A stretch of 64,000 nt of DNA, from NCBI RefSeq assembly GCF_015594725.1, contig NZ_JADNRC010000009.1:62001-126000 (forward strand), given 5' to 3'. Below are positions 32,769 through 42,216 of this stretch, in pieces. The first letter of the stretch is position 1, and every line of letters begins with the position of its first letter. The notes under the pieces are model-generated. The model saw only the letters and a program-made list of their open reading frames with translations, was not told where the DNA came from and made no database searches. The stretch comes from Flavobacterium sp. ALJ2. GTDB taxonomy: Bacteria; Bacteroidota; Bacteroidia; Flavobacteriales; Flavobacteriaceae. The position numbers and the translations under genes are program-made.

Positions 32769-33368
32769 TTAATAGGTAATTGTTCTTTTTCTTTTCTTTA
32801 AATAATAATGCCAAAGCAAATATGTAGCATAGGAACGATATGGACTCCATTGTGTAGTATAATTTTCCATCTCTTCTTTGTCATGAATATCAAGTAATTC
32901 TTTAATTGTATTTACAACTGCGATATCGCCAAGCGGAATTAAATCGGGTTCTTGAAGACAGAACATTAGATAAATATCAATAGTCCAGTTTCCAATTCCT
33001 TTTAATTTTATCAGCTCCTCACGAACTTCTTTGGCAGATTTAGAGGCTAAACTTTCGATATTAATCTCATTATTTAATATTGCCGAAGCTAATATCTTAA
33101 TGTAAGTTGTTTTTTGACGGCTTACTCCTAAAGCACGAAACTCTTCGTCTGACAAAGACACCACTGTTTCTGGCGTACAAACTATATACGCTTTAATTTT
33201 CAAAAATGTAGCCTTGGCTGAATCTATAGATACTTGCTGCTCCAAAATGAGCAAAACCAATGTTTCGAAACCTTGTGGTCGTTTCGGAATTGGAGGTAAT
33301 CCATATTCTTGGATAATTCTCTGAAAAATTGGATTCTTCTCTGAAAGATAATTGATTGCTTCTTGCAT
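32769..33368 (-). CDS. DNA-3-methyladenine glycosylase II-like HhH-GPD protein
   Basis: This 199-residue protein has the helix-hairpin-helix motif LIKLKGIGNWTIDIYLMF near residue 121 and the catalytic Asp in IPLGDIAVVNTIKELL near residue 145. FETLVLLILEQQVSIDSAKATF sits in the N-terminal helical domain. It excises alkylated bases in base-excision repair, and length fits AlkA-like proteins without the N-terminal domain of E. coli AlkA. It is probably monocistronic. Confidence 0.9.
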   Translation of the reverse strand: MQEAINYLSEKNPIFQRIIQEYGLPPIPKRPQGFETLVLLILEQQVSIDSAKATFLKIKAYIVCTPETVVSLSDEEFRALGVSRQKTTYIKILASAILNNEINIESLASKSAKEVREELIKLKGIGNWTIDIYLMFCLQEPDLIPLGDIAVVNTIKELLDIHDKEEMENYTTQWSPYRSYATYLLWHYYLKKRKRTITY

Positions 33369-33674
33369 AATGTGATTTTAGCCCCGATAGAAACGGTATC
33401 CTTTTTCTGGCTTCTTTAGCCAGGAAAAGATACAAGCGGATAGCGGGAATAGCTTCTAAAATTAATTAAAAAAATCTCGGCAAAGTCGCAGAGTCGTAAA
33501 GTTTTATTTTCACGCAGATTCTACAAATCTAAACTGATGAGCACAGATTTTATAATTTCCATATTTAAAATAAATAGGCAGACTTTGCATGAAAAAAATA
33601 TTTAAGCATAAAAAAAGCCGCAAAGAATTAAACCTTTGCGACTTTGTAACTTTGATGCTTTGCACCTTTATACT
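33369..33674. other. 306-bp intergenic stretch with mosaic short repeats
   Basis: No gene is visible. The stretch contains fragments of the CGGCAAAGTCGCAGAGTCG and CACGCAGATT kind, common in Flavobacterium spacers. It also holds the terminator of the DUF5686 gene at 33610-33642. Confidence 0.5.
33610..33642 (-). terminator. Terminator after the DUF5686 gene
   Basis: The minus strand reads GTCGCAAAG, an eight-base loop, CTTTGCGGC, then seven Ts. It lies about 30 bp past the gene end. Confidence 0.8.
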
Positions 33675-36176
33675 TTAGAAATAGAATCCAAAAGAACCTT
33701 TTACTGCAAATTTATTCGCATCGGGTGTATTTAGATAACTTCCTCTCCAGGAGAAATCGATACGGAAAACCTTGAAGATATTCCCAATTCCTGCACTGTA
33801 TTCCCAATATACTTTTTCGGGTGCATTGTATTCTAAGCCCGAAGCATTAATAGCTCTATTAGCATCTGTGATAGTTCCATAAACAGCTTTGGCTCCAATA
33901 ATCTCCCTCCAATTAAGTTTACGCATAAATGGGATTCTTGCAAAAAGTCGTCCTCCAAAATTATGATCCCATTGCAGAGTTGTGTATTGATCGGTTACAA
34001 ACTCATAGAAGTTTAAGTTACTAAATGTATTCTCTATTGTAAAATAAGTCTGGTTTCCTGGAATCACACTCATTAATCCTAATGGTATTGTTCCGAATGT
34101 TTTTCCTGTTTCCAAGATAAGATTTGTGCGTCCTAGAGGCCCTATAATTATAGGTTGTTTATAATACAACTGAACCTTTTCATATTTAAAATCACTATCT
34201 AATACACCTTTAAATCCGTGGCTATAATTAATAAAGAATTGACTAAACGGACTATCCACATTCTTTCTTTCGACACCAAAACCAATTGTTTTGCGATTTG
34301 GCGTGTATTCTATCTGAATATTTGCTTCTGATTGTTTTACTCCATTTGCTATAGCCCCCCCAGGATTTGTTGCTGATGGCAAAGTTGTATAATAATCTAA
34401 ACTAAATGTATTCGAAGCAGATTCTAATGTACGATATGATAACCCTAGCTGAAATGTCAAGTTTTTGATTGGTTCTATTTCGGCAGCAACATTCGTTAAA
34501 TTAATATTGGTTAACTTCCCATTACTTCCCGTTGTAAATAAAGCCGACGAGGCAAAGCTTCGCCCTAAGACATCATTGGTGGTGGTTAAACTAGCTCCAA
34601 TTTGTTCTACATCGCGTCTGTTTCCTCCAGAGATAATAATGCGATTTTTTTTATCGATCATCCATTTTCCTGAAAGTCCGTATTTAAATTTATTATCATC
34701 AAAACCATATGCTGTATAAGCTTGTAATCGCCATGGATCATTTGGTCCAAAATAAGTTCTTCCTCCTACTCGTACACGAACTCCTTCTACCTCATTATAT
34801 CCAAATGTTGAGAATATAGGTCCATAGTCAAATTTCGGGAATTCTATATAACCACTTCCTAATATCGAAACCAGACTATACAGTTGCTTAAACCTCTTGA
34901 CTGTTTGCAATGTATCAAGCATTTTATAAACTCCTTGTTCGTCTTTGGTCAATTTTTCGAAACGGTTCTCTTCCCAATATTCATCAGGCCTATTATATAC
35001 TTCGTTATCTATATAGTTAACTTCTTCTTTATAAAAAGGAGCTGGCTTTGGTATGTTAAACTTATGATCTCTATAGGATGACGTTCTTTTTCCATAGACA
35101 CCTTTAGAGTTTTCTTTTTTGTTTAAAGCAAAATCCGACATCATATAATCTCTCGTAAGAAGAAAAATAGAGTCACTTACAACATCAAATTCTTGTTCAA
35201 TATAAATATCTTTTACCCAGTTAATATTGGCACTCTTCGTAACTGCCATATTAATTTTCTTGATAGCGAATGTGGTATCATTTACCCAAAAATCTCCTTT
35301 AAAAGTCAATTCGTTTTTACGTCTTGGGTAAAATACAATATTATAACACCATTTATTATCTATAAATGTACTGTCTTTTAAAACATAGTTATAGACATCA
35401 ATTCCCGTTCTAGACAATGGACTTGTAAAACTTTTATCAAAGAAGGTAAGGTGATTGTCATAGATATTATAATCAGAATACAGGTCTTTTACAAAAGCTA
35501 GAATCTGCTGATTATTATTAAATCCAGAGGTCTTACTTCCTTTTATTATCTCTTTTACTTTCTTTAAATTATTATCCCCATACACATCATACAAAGACTC
35601 ATTTATAAAAATAGGTAAATATGTTTTTCCTGTAATTTTAGAAGTGTCTACTTGTTTAAAGATAAACTCCATTCCTTTAAAAACCTTGTTCTTCATGAAG
35701 GCACTATCGATGGTATTCATATCGAATTCCACTTTTTCGTACTTCTCCATTTGGTATTGTTTAAACTGGTACAATCCATTTTTACGTTTTCTTTCCCAAA
35801 TTTTTCTAAGAATATCTAACGCTGGATTATTTTTCTTAGAAGTTTTACCAGTATAAATTACTACTTCATTTAAACTTTCGGCTTCGTTCAGAACAACTTT
35901 AAAATTGTAATTAACTGCTTTTTCTAATGTAATTTCTTTTTCCGAAAAGCCTGCCGAAGCAATAATAATAGTAGTATAAGTATTTGACGATTCTAAATAA
36001 AAACGCCCATCCTCATTAGAAACGATTCCAATGTTAGTTCCTTTAAAAACTACATTTGCAAAAGGAATCGGTTGATTGGATTTATCTAAAACGATTCCAC
36101 TCACTTTTGTTTGTGCAAAAATGCCATTTACAAATGCAAATAAGAAAAACAGACTGAGTACAATAATTCTTTTCAT
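33675..36176 (-). CDS. DUF5686 outer-membrane protein with carboxypeptidase-like regulatory domain
   Basis: This 833-residue protein has a signal peptide MKRIIVLSLFFLFAFVNGIFAQ and an N-terminal carboxypeptidase-regulatory beta-sandwich (VSGIVLDKSNQPIPFANVVFKGTNIG, residues 24-110). A long middle region and a C-terminal half of alternating strands follow, ending in FAVKGSFGFYF with a terminal Phe, as in outer-membrane barrels. The arrangement matches the DUF5686 family of Bacteroidota, whose function is unknown. The start at 36176 is chosen because it places the signal peptide correctly; the upstream in-frame ATG at 36203 lies in the pdhB terminator zone. Confidence 0.88.
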   Translation of the reverse strand: MKRIIVLSLFFLFAFVNGIFAQTKVSGIVLDKSNQPIPFANVVFKGTNIGIVSNEDGRFYLESSNTYTTIIIASAGFSEKEITLEKAVNYNFKVVLNEAESLNEVVIYTGKTSKKNNPALDILRKIWERKRKNGLYQFKQYQMEKYEKVEFDMNTIDSAFMKNKVFKGMEFIFKQVDTSKITGKTYLPIFINESLYDVYGDNNLKKVKEIIKGSKTSGFNNNQQILAFVKDLYSDYNIYDNHLTFFDKSFTSPLSRTGIDVYNYVLKDSTFIDNKWCYNIVFYPRRKNELTFKGDFWVNDTTFAIKKINMAVTKSANINWVKDIYIEQEFDVVSDSIFLLTRDYMMSDFALNKKENSKGVYGKRTSSYRDHKFNIPKPAPFYKEEVNYIDNEVYNRPDEYWEENRFEKLTKDEQGVYKMLDTLQTVKRFKQLYSLVSILGSGYIEFPKFDYGPIFSTFGYNEVEGVRVRVGGRTYFGPNDPWRLQAYTAYGFDDNKFKYGLSGKWMIDKKNRIIISGGNRRDVEQIGASLTTTNDVLGRSFASSALFTTGSNGKLTNINLTNVAAEIEPIKNLTFQLGLSYRTLESASNTFSLDYYTTLPSATNPGGAIANGVKQSEANIQIEYTPNRKTIGFGVERKNVDSPFSQFFINYSHGFKGVLDSDFKYEKVQLYYKQPIIIGPLGRTNLILETGKTFGTIPLGLMSVIPGNQTYFTIENTFSNLNFYEFVTDQYTTLQWDHNFGGRLFARIPFMRKLNWREIIGAKAVYGTITDANRAINASGLEYNAPEKVYWEYSAGIGNIFKVFRIDFSWRGSYLNTPDANKFAVKGSFGFYF

Positions 36177-36185
36177 AATCCCCCT

Positions 36186-36224
36186 AAAAAAAAACTTCAT
36201 CAATTAAGAAAATGATGAAGTTTT
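36186..36224 (-). terminator. Terminator after the pyruvate dehydrogenase E1 beta gene
   Basis: AAAACTTCATCA and TGATGAAGTTTT form a 12-bp stem followed on the minus strand by a run of Ts, just past the stop at 36244. Confidence 0.85.
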
Positions 36225-36243
36225 ATTAGTATTGATAATTTTC

Positions 36244-37224
36244 TTATTTTTTATACATTACCTTCTTTACTGCTTTTACTACATCACCAGCATTTGGCAA
36301 CCAGTCCTTAAGCAATACAGGAGAGTAAGGCGCAGGTGTATCTGCAGTTGTAATACGTTGTATTGGCGCATCAAGAAAGTCAAAAGCTTGTTCTTGTACG
36401 ATATAAGTAATCTCAGAAGATATACTTGCAAATGGCCAAGCTTCTTCAAGAATTACCAAACGATTTGTTTTCTTAACAGAAGTTAAGATAGCATCTTTAT
36501 CCATTGGACGAACTGTTCTTAAATCGATGATTTCACAAGAAATTCCTTCTTTAGCCAATTCATCAGCTGCTATAAATGCTTCTTTAATAATTTTTCCAAA
36601 AGATACGATTGTAACATCTGTTCCTTCGCGCTTCACATCAGCAACTCCTAGAGGAATTGTATATTCTCCGTCTGGAACTTCACCTTTATCACCATACATT
36701 TGCTCTGACTCCATAAAAATTACAGGATCATTATCACGAATAGCTGATTTTAAAAGTCCTTTTGCATCATAAGGTGTAGATGGCACTACAACTTTAAGTC
36801 CTGGTGTATTTGCAAACCAGTTTTCTAAAGCTTGAGAGTGTGTAGCTCCTAATTGTCCTGCCGAAGCAGTTGGTCCGCGAAAAACGATAGGCACATTAAA
36901 TTGTCCTCCTGTCATCTGACGCATTTTGGCAGCATTATTTATAATTTGATCAATACCAACTAAACAGAAGTTGAAAGTCATATACTCTACAATTGGACGA
37001 CAACCATTCATTGCTGATCCAACTGCAATTCCTGTGAAACCAAGTTCTGCAATTGGAGTATCAATTACTCTTTTTTCACCAAACTCAGCAAGCATACCTT
37101 TTGATGCTTTGTATGCACCATTATATTCTGCAACTTCTTCGCCCATTAAATATATGGATTCATCGTGACGCATTTCTTCGCTCATCGCTTCACAAATGGC
37201 CTCTCTAAATTGTATTGTTCTCAT
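36244..37224 (-). CDS. pdhB: Pyruvate dehydrogenase E1 component, beta subunit
   Basis: This 326-residue thiamine-diphosphate-enzyme beta chain begins MRTIQFREAICEAMSEEMRHDESIYLMGEEVAEYNGAYK. It shows the family sequence ERVIDTPIAELGFTGIAVGSAMNG (variant EKRVIDTPIAE), GATHSQALENWFANTPGLKVVVPSTPYDAKGLLKSAI and DLRTVRPMDKDAI. It forms E1 with an alpha subunit not encoded here, so E1 alpha is at another locus. A TATTTTTG box lies on the minus strand at 37257-37264. Confidence 0.95.
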   Translation of the reverse strand: MRTIQFREAICEAMSEEMRHDESIYLMGEEVAEYNGAYKASKGMLAEFGEKRVIDTPIAELGFTGIAVGSAMNGCRPIVEYMTFNFCLVGIDQIINNAAKMRQMTGGQFNVPIVFRGPTASAGQLGATHSQALENWFANTPGLKVVVPSTPYDAKGLLKSAIRDNDPVIFMESEQMYGDKGEVPDGEYTIPLGVADVKREGTDVTIVSFGKIIKEAFIAADELAKEGISCEIIDLRTVRPMDKDAILTSVKKTNRLVILEEAWPFASISSEITYIVQEQAFDFLDAPIQRITTADTPAPYSPVLLKDWLPNAGDVVKAVKKVMYKK

Positions 37225-37553
37225 ATTTTTTATTGTTGTTGTAATTTTCTGAAAAGCAAAAATAATTATTTTAAATTACTTAAGAGCATAAATTTAGTTT
37301 AAAAAACAAGAAGTCGCGTATCAATTCCTATTTTACTAGTCTATTAACTTTTATCCTTTGAAAATGACAGATTACGAAATCGATGTAAATTAAAATCATT
37401 TCAACAAATGAGATAATTACTCCTAACTCCTTGGCATAAAAAAAGAAAATTACTATTCCTTCATCGCTTTTACGAAAAATAAACACAATTTTCCTTGCTT
37501 ATTTAGTTTTATCATCTACTTTAGCAATAAATTAACCATAAACTTAAATTATC
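37225..37553. other. Intergenic stretch with no recognised gene
   Basis: Apart from the -7 box for the gene to the left (37257-37264, TATTTTTG on the minus strand), this AT-rich stretch shows no ORF, strong hairpin or repeat that I can support. Confidence 0.5.
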
Positions 37554-37558
37554 ATTAA

Positions 37559-37765
37559 AAAAGATTTTTAACTTCAGTAGCAATACTAGCTTTTACAGGA
37601 CTTGTAGTAGCAAACAATCAAGATTCAAAACTAATTGTATTAAACAAAACAGAATCAACATCTACTGATAAAACAATATCAAATAAAGAAGATGATATTT
37701 GGTTTTGTTATTTAGCATCAACTGATACAAAAGAGGACATGGCAGGCAATACGACCGTTACATAA
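37559..37765 (+). pseudogene. Remnant of a small secreted-protein gene
   Basis: An open frame ends at TAA 37763-37765 and reads (R)FLTSVAILAFTGLVVANNQDSKLIVLNKTE and so on to AGNTTVT. The beginning is a signal-peptide sequence lacking its start. The expected ATGAAAAAA appears as ATTAAAAAA at 37554, one base out of frame, just after a TAA. Loss of the start plus an indel is the simplest reading. About 68 residues would remain. A strong terminator follows at 37849-37880, fitting a former or still transcribed unit. A non-ATG start cannot be excluded. Confidence 0.55.
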
Positions 37766-37848
37766 AATTACAATTGCACATGGTATTAGCTCTAGAGGCA
37801 GTACCATTAAGAACAAGAAAAATGTAAATTAAATCAATTAAAAGCACT

Positions 37849-37880
37849 AATCTGTATAGTCTTTTAAGACTATACAGATT
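37849..37880 (+). terminator. Strong palindromic terminator
   Basis: AATCTGTATAGTCTT and its exact complement flank two bases, giving a 13-15 bp stem, followed by TTATTT. It separates the decayed gene from the GLPGLI gene. Confidence 0.75.
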
Positions 37881-37949
37881 TTATTTAATAAGCATCTGAA
37901 CTCAATATTTTGTACTACAAAGAAACATTCAAATACTCAAAAAACATTT

Positions 37950-38627
37950 ATGAAGGCCATTTTAATTCCATTATTTTATATTTTATTTTCTAGTACAATT
38001 TACGCTCAAAGTCTTAAGGGAATATACACCAAACAGACATTAAAAGCGAATGGAGGTACTTTGTCTGAAAAAGCAAAAAAACCAACAGTTTTTAGTTATA
38101 CTTATTCTAAAAAGAAATCAATACAAAAGCTTATTAATATTCAAAAAACATCTGTTGACACCACTTACATAGAGAAAAATGGAGATAAAATACCAACTGT
38201 ATCAACTGTACATTTATCTTCCTCCATAATTAATTACAAAGATTTTGATGCACAAATCTACAAGCACCTACAGACAAGTGATGGAATGGATTCAAACGTA
38301 AAAATAAAACTTCCCATTCATAACTGGAAATTATCTCCAGAAACTAAGGTTATAAATGGCTTTACTTGCAAAAAGGCAACAACCAAAAACACAGAGTTTA
38401 ATGCCAACCAGAACATTACTGCTTGGTATACCGAAGAAATCCCTATAAATGATGGGCCAATGTTTTATAGTGGCTTACCCGGATTTATTATTCAATTAGA
38501 ATTAGATGATAAATCTATTTTGATATTTCAAAAATTAGCTTTTAGCGAAGAAAATACGGAAATTGAACTACCAAATAACTCTGCCAAAGAAATGAGTTTT
38601 GAAGAATACCTAGCCCAACGAAAATAA
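37950..38627 (+). CDS. GLPGLI family protein
   Basis: This 225-residue secreted protein has a signal peptide MKAILIPLFYILFSSTIYAQ. The family motif appears as YSGLPGFIIQLELDDKSILIFQ near residue 172. W-SPETKVINGFTCKKATT precedes it, also typical. The family is of unknown function and usually encoded next to a TonB-like outer-membrane barrel. That is the case here, with the partner starting 3 bp after the stop. The two very likely act together in the envelope. Confidence 0.9.
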   Translation: MKAILIPLFYILFSSTIYAQSLKGIYTKQTLKANGGTLSEKAKKPTVFSYTYSKKKSIQKLINIQKTSVDTTYIEKNGDKIPTVSTVHLSSSIINYKDFDAQIYKHLQTSDGMDSNVKIKLPIHNWKLSPETKVINGFTCKKATTKNTEFNANQNITAWYTEEIPINDGPMFYSGLPGFIIQLELDDKSILIFQKLAFSEENTEIELPNNSAKEMSFEEYLAQRK

Positions 38628-38630
38628 ACC

Positions 38631-41285
38631 ATGATTTATATTATTCCACAAAATAAATTTTACTTAAAAAAAGCAGTTTGTCTGCTTTTTTTTCTGTTTA
38701 CTATACATCTACATTCTCAAAATACCATTACTGGAAAAATCATTAATTCCAAAAACTTACCTATTGATCAAGCAACGGTACAAATAAAAAATAGTAAAAC
38801 TGACAATACTATAGTTTACACTCAAACGGACAAAAACGGTTTTTATAAACTAGAAATAAAAGAAAAAACTAGTTATACCCTTAAAATAACAGCGTTTGGC
38901 TACGCTACACTTATCAAAAAAATAGAGACAAATAGAGAAATATTAAATCTTGAAGACATCATTCTTGAAGAAAATCACATCGAACTAAAAGATGTCATTA
39001 TAAAAAACGAAAACAGAGGCATCACAGAAATCGGTGATACTTTACGATATAAAATAGAAAAATTCATGAACGGAACTGAAGAAACATTGAAAGATGTAAT
39101 CAAAAAACTTCCGGGGCTAGATATAGATCAACACGGAAAAATCAAAGCAAATGGCAAAACTGTTGACAAGCTATTGATTGATGGTGAAGAATTTTTCATA
39201 AATCAACAAAAAATTGCTACTGAAAATATTAGTTCAGAAATGATTAAAAACATCGAACTAATTAAAAATTATACCGAATTCAAAAACCTTAAAACAAATG
39301 AGAAATCCGAGATCACTGCAATAAACATAAATATAAAAGAAAAATTCAAAAACAAAATAACCGGAAATATTGAAACGGGCATTGGAAATGACTCTAAATA
39401 CAGATTACATTCTACTTTATTTAGCTTTAGAAAAAAACTATTAGCGAGTTTAATAAGCGATTCAAACAATACGGGCCAACTTTCTATTTCTATTGACGAC
39501 TATCTGAACTTCGTAAATCAAAAAGAAGAAAATACCACTAAAGAAACTACATTCACAAGAAATGATGAGCTCCCTCGCTTTTTAACTATTGGGAATAATG
39601 TCCAAAAGAGATCTTCTTATTTTACTGGATTAAATCTAAAATACTCCCCTATAAAACAAGTTCAGGTAAATTTTTATTCTATTATCAATAATACGGATCA
39701 AATAGAACAACAATCAATTACACAACAGTACTTTACCGAACCGAATCCAATTGTGAATAATGAAATAAAGGATGTAAATGAAAAATCTAAAATAAATATT
39801 TCACATTTAGATATCGCTGCAAAATTCAACAACAAATCATTATTAAATTACAAAGCTTCGTTTTCTGGATTAGATAAAAACAACAAATCTGAAATTAAAA
39901 ACAATTCAAATCTTATATCTAACCAAATAGAATTCTCAAACTTTGACTTAACTCACCAACTCAATTTTAATACTATTTTCAAAAAAAGCAACGGCTTAAG
40001 TGTAACATTAAAACAGAATATTCTAGAATCCACGAATGACTTGAATATAAACTCTGACAACGAATTATTGAACTTGTTATTTAATGATTCTAACTATGAA
40101 ATAACTCAAAAAACTAAAATACACACCAACAAGCTCTCTTTAAAAATGGACTATTTTTTCAAAATAAAAGCCATTAATTTTAATTTGTTTTTGGAATCAG
40201 ATACAAAAAAAGAACTTTTCCAAAATAATGAAATTCAATTTTCACAATTTAACAACGACATTGATTTAAATAAGAAGAGTAATACTGTAGGTTTTGACAC
40301 TAAATTAAAATTGTTCAAAAAAACCACTTTCACATCATCATTATCTTACTCTAAAATCAACTATAGATTTAATGGTGATTTTAGCTCTCAAACTTTTTTC
40401 GCACCTAAATTCACCCTAAAAGAACAATTCAGTACTAATCATTATCTTAAATTAAGCTACAGCAAAAACAATAATCTAGCCAAAGCAGATAATCTAATAC
40501 AAAATGAGGTTATAAGTAACTATCGTACAATTTTTACAAACCAAGATATTAAATTTGACATGCTATTTCCTAATCAATACATAGGCGCAGATTATTTTTA
40601 TTTCAATTCAAAAAATAGATTTTCATTAATTGCAAATGCTTCCTACTTAAAATCTAAAAATATCATTTCAAGTAATTCAATATCCACTTCAACTCTTACT
40701 ACTTTTTCATATAAATTAGCTCCATTTGAGAACAGATTCAATTCTTTACTGTTTGTTGAAAAAACTTTTTCAAAAATCCCTTTTTCTGTTAGAGGTAGCA
40801 CATCATATTCTGATAGTACTAAAGATTTCTTTTATAACAATCAAAGCCAAAGCTTGAATTCTAAATCAATCTCTGGATATTTTTCTATCCTTTCAAGATT
40901 TAAAGAAACAAGTTTTCAAATAGAAGCCGGTTATTTGTACGCAAAAGACAAGTACAAAGATGAAATATCATCCAATTATTTATCTGTGATAAATCCATAC
41001 ACCGAACTTAGTTATAAGATTTCTAAAGAGATTTCTTTTACAACCAAATTTTCATACAAAAAATTCATGTCGAATATTTCTTCTAATGACATCTATGAAC
41101 TAAACCCAAAACTCAGGTATGTTTTCCCTAAATCAAAAACAGAAATTAGTCTAATTGGATATGACATCCTGAATATTAAAAACAATCAACAAATTTCCCT
41201 ATCCCGATTCGATAACTACACAGAAGAGAACATTTACAAGACTTTATCTGGCTATTTCTTATTAAATATTAAATTAAAATTGTAA
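38631..41285 (+). CDS. TonB-receptor-like outer-membrane protein with carboxypeptidase regulatory domain
   Basis: This 884-residue protein has an N-terminal signal sequence ending IHLHSQN and a carboxypeptidase-regulatory domain (ITGKIINSKNLPIDQATVQIKN, residues 32-110). A reduced plug-like part includes LKDVIKKLPGLDIDQHGKIKANGKTVDKLLIDGEEFF near residues 145-180, and a barrel ends LSGYFLLNIKLKL. The plug motif LPGLxID...G..VxxLLIDG is characteristic of the outer-membrane beta-barrel family paired with GLPGLI proteins. Ligand and function are unknown. It forms a two-gene unit with the preceding GLPGLI gene. Confidence 0.88.
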   Translation: MIYIIPQNKFYLKKAVCLLFFLFTIHLHSQNTITGKIINSKNLPIDQATVQIKNSKTDNTIVYTQTDKNGFYKLEIKEKTSYTLKITAFGYATLIKKIETNREILNLEDIILEENHIELKDVIIKNENRGITEIGDTLRYKIEKFMNGTEETLKDVIKKLPGLDIDQHGKIKANGKTVDKLLIDGEEFFINQQKIATENISSEMIKNIELIKNYTEFKNLKTNEKSEITAININIKEKFKNKITGNIETGIGNDSKYRLHSTLFSFRKKLLASLISDSNNTGQLSISIDDYLNFVNQKEENTTKETTFTRNDELPRFLTIGNNVQKRSSYFTGLNLKYSPIKQVQVNFYSIINNTDQIEQQSITQQYFTEPNPIVNNEIKDVNEKSKINISHLDIAAKFNNKSLLNYKASFSGLDKNNKSEIKNNSNLISNQIEFSNFDLTHQLNFNTIFKKSNGLSVTLKQNILESTNDLNINSDNELLNLLFNDSNYEITQKTKIHTNKLSLKMDYFFKIKAINFNLFLESDTKKELFQNNEIQFSQFNNDIDLNKKSNTVGFDTKLKLFKKTTFTSSLSYSKINYRFNGDFSSQTFFAPKFTLKEQFSTNHYLKLSYSKNNNLAKADNLIQNEVISNYRTIFTNQDIKFDMLFPNQYIGADYFYFNSKNRFSLIANASYLKSKNIISSNSISTSTLTTFSYKLAPFENRFNSLLFVEKTFSKIPFSVRGSTSYSDSTKDFFYNNQSQSLNSKSISGYFSILSRFKETSFQIEAGYLYAKDKYKDEISSNYLSVINPYTELSYKISKEISFTTKFSYKKFMSNISSNDIYELNPKLRYVFPKSKTEISLIGYDILNIKNNQQISLSRFDNYTEENIYKTLSGYFLLNIKLKL

Positions 41286-41352
41286 ATCCGCGAAATCGTA
41301 ATAGTTTTCAAAATTATTATGCACGCATAGTAAATTATTCGGATTATATTTC

Positions 41353-41360
41353 TAAATTTG
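41353..41360 (+). promoter_or_regulatory. -7 box before etfB
   Basis: TAAATTTG matches TAnnTTTG and lies 35 bp before the ATG at 41396. No TTG at the ideal distance is seen, so only the -7 element is claimed. Confidence 0.5.
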
Positions 41361-41395
41361 TGGAAACGTATTTACAAATATTAAAATATATACTT

Positions 41396-42142
41396 ATGAA
41401 AATATTAGTTTGCATCAGCCATGTACCTGATACTACTTCAAAAATCAACTTTACTAATGGTGATTCTGAATTTGATACTAATGGCGTACAATATGTAATT
41501 AATCCTAACGACGAATTTGGCCTAACACGTGCAATTTGGTTTCAGGAACAACAAGGCGCTACAGTTACTGTTGTAAATGTTGGAGGCCCTGATACTGAAC
41601 CAACTTTACGTAAAGCTTTAGCAATCGGTGCAAACGAAGCAATACGTGTAAATGCTAATCCAACGGATGGTTTTTTTGTTGCAAAACAATTAGCAGAAGT
41701 TATTAAAAACGGTGGTTATGATTTAGTTATCGCAGGAAAAGAATCATTAGATTACAATGGTGGAATGGTTCCTGGTATGATTTCAGGAATTTTAGGATAT
41801 AACTTTTTAAACTCATGCACAAACATAACTGTTGAAGGCACTAATGTAAAAGCTGTTCGCGAAATTGACGGTGGGAAAGAAACAGTAAGTACTACTTTGC
41901 CATTAATTATTGGCGGTCAAAAAGGATTAGTTGAAGAAAAAGATTTACGTATTCCAAACATGAGAGGAATCATGACTGCAAGAACAAAAGTTTTAACAAT
42001 TGTAGAACCAGTAGATGCTCCCGTAAATACTAAAGCTGTGAAATTTGAAAAACCAGCTCCAAAATCTGCAGTGAAATTAGTTTCTCCAGACAATTTAGAT
42101 GAGTTAATCAATTTATTACACAACGAAGCGAAAGTAATCTAG
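41396..42142 (+). CDS. etfB: Electron transfer flavoprotein beta subunit
   Basis: This 248-residue protein begins MKILVCISHVPDTTSKINF and contains INPNDEFGLTRAIWF and LVIAGKESLDYNGGMVPGMISGILGY, with the later RGIMTARTK typical of ETF beta. It binds AMP in the ETF heterodimer and shuttles electrons from acyl-CoA dehydrogenases to the quinone pool. The ATG at 41396 is chosen because an upstream in-frame GTG at 41360 overlaps the -7 box. etfA follows after 74 bp. Confidence 0.95.
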   Translation: MKILVCISHVPDTTSKINFTNGDSEFDTNGVQYVINPNDEFGLTRAIWFQEQQGATVTVVNVGGPDTEPTLRKALAIGANEAIRVNANPTDGFFVAKQLAEVIKNGGYDLVIAGKESLDYNGGMVPGMISGILGYNFLNSCTNITVEGTNVKAVREIDGGKETVSTTLPLIIGGQKGLVEEKDLRIPNMRGIMTARTKVLTIVEPVDAPVNTKAVKFEKPAPKSAVKLVSPDNLDELINLLHNEAKVI

Positions 42143-42216
42143 TAATCAGTTTTAAGAGATAGTATTCAATCTAAGAACTTGAATCCTCAAACTTTAAACT
42201 TTTAAACAAAAAAATT

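Noticed and set aside
37725..37835. Possible second short ORF after the decayed secreted-protein gene
   Set aside because: Frames are below 20 codons with no start context or similarity. It is treated as non-coding.
41360..41396. Upstream GTG start for etfB
   Set aside because: It falls at the end of the TAAATTTG -7 box, and the added residues do not match ETF beta proteins. The ATG at 41396 is used.
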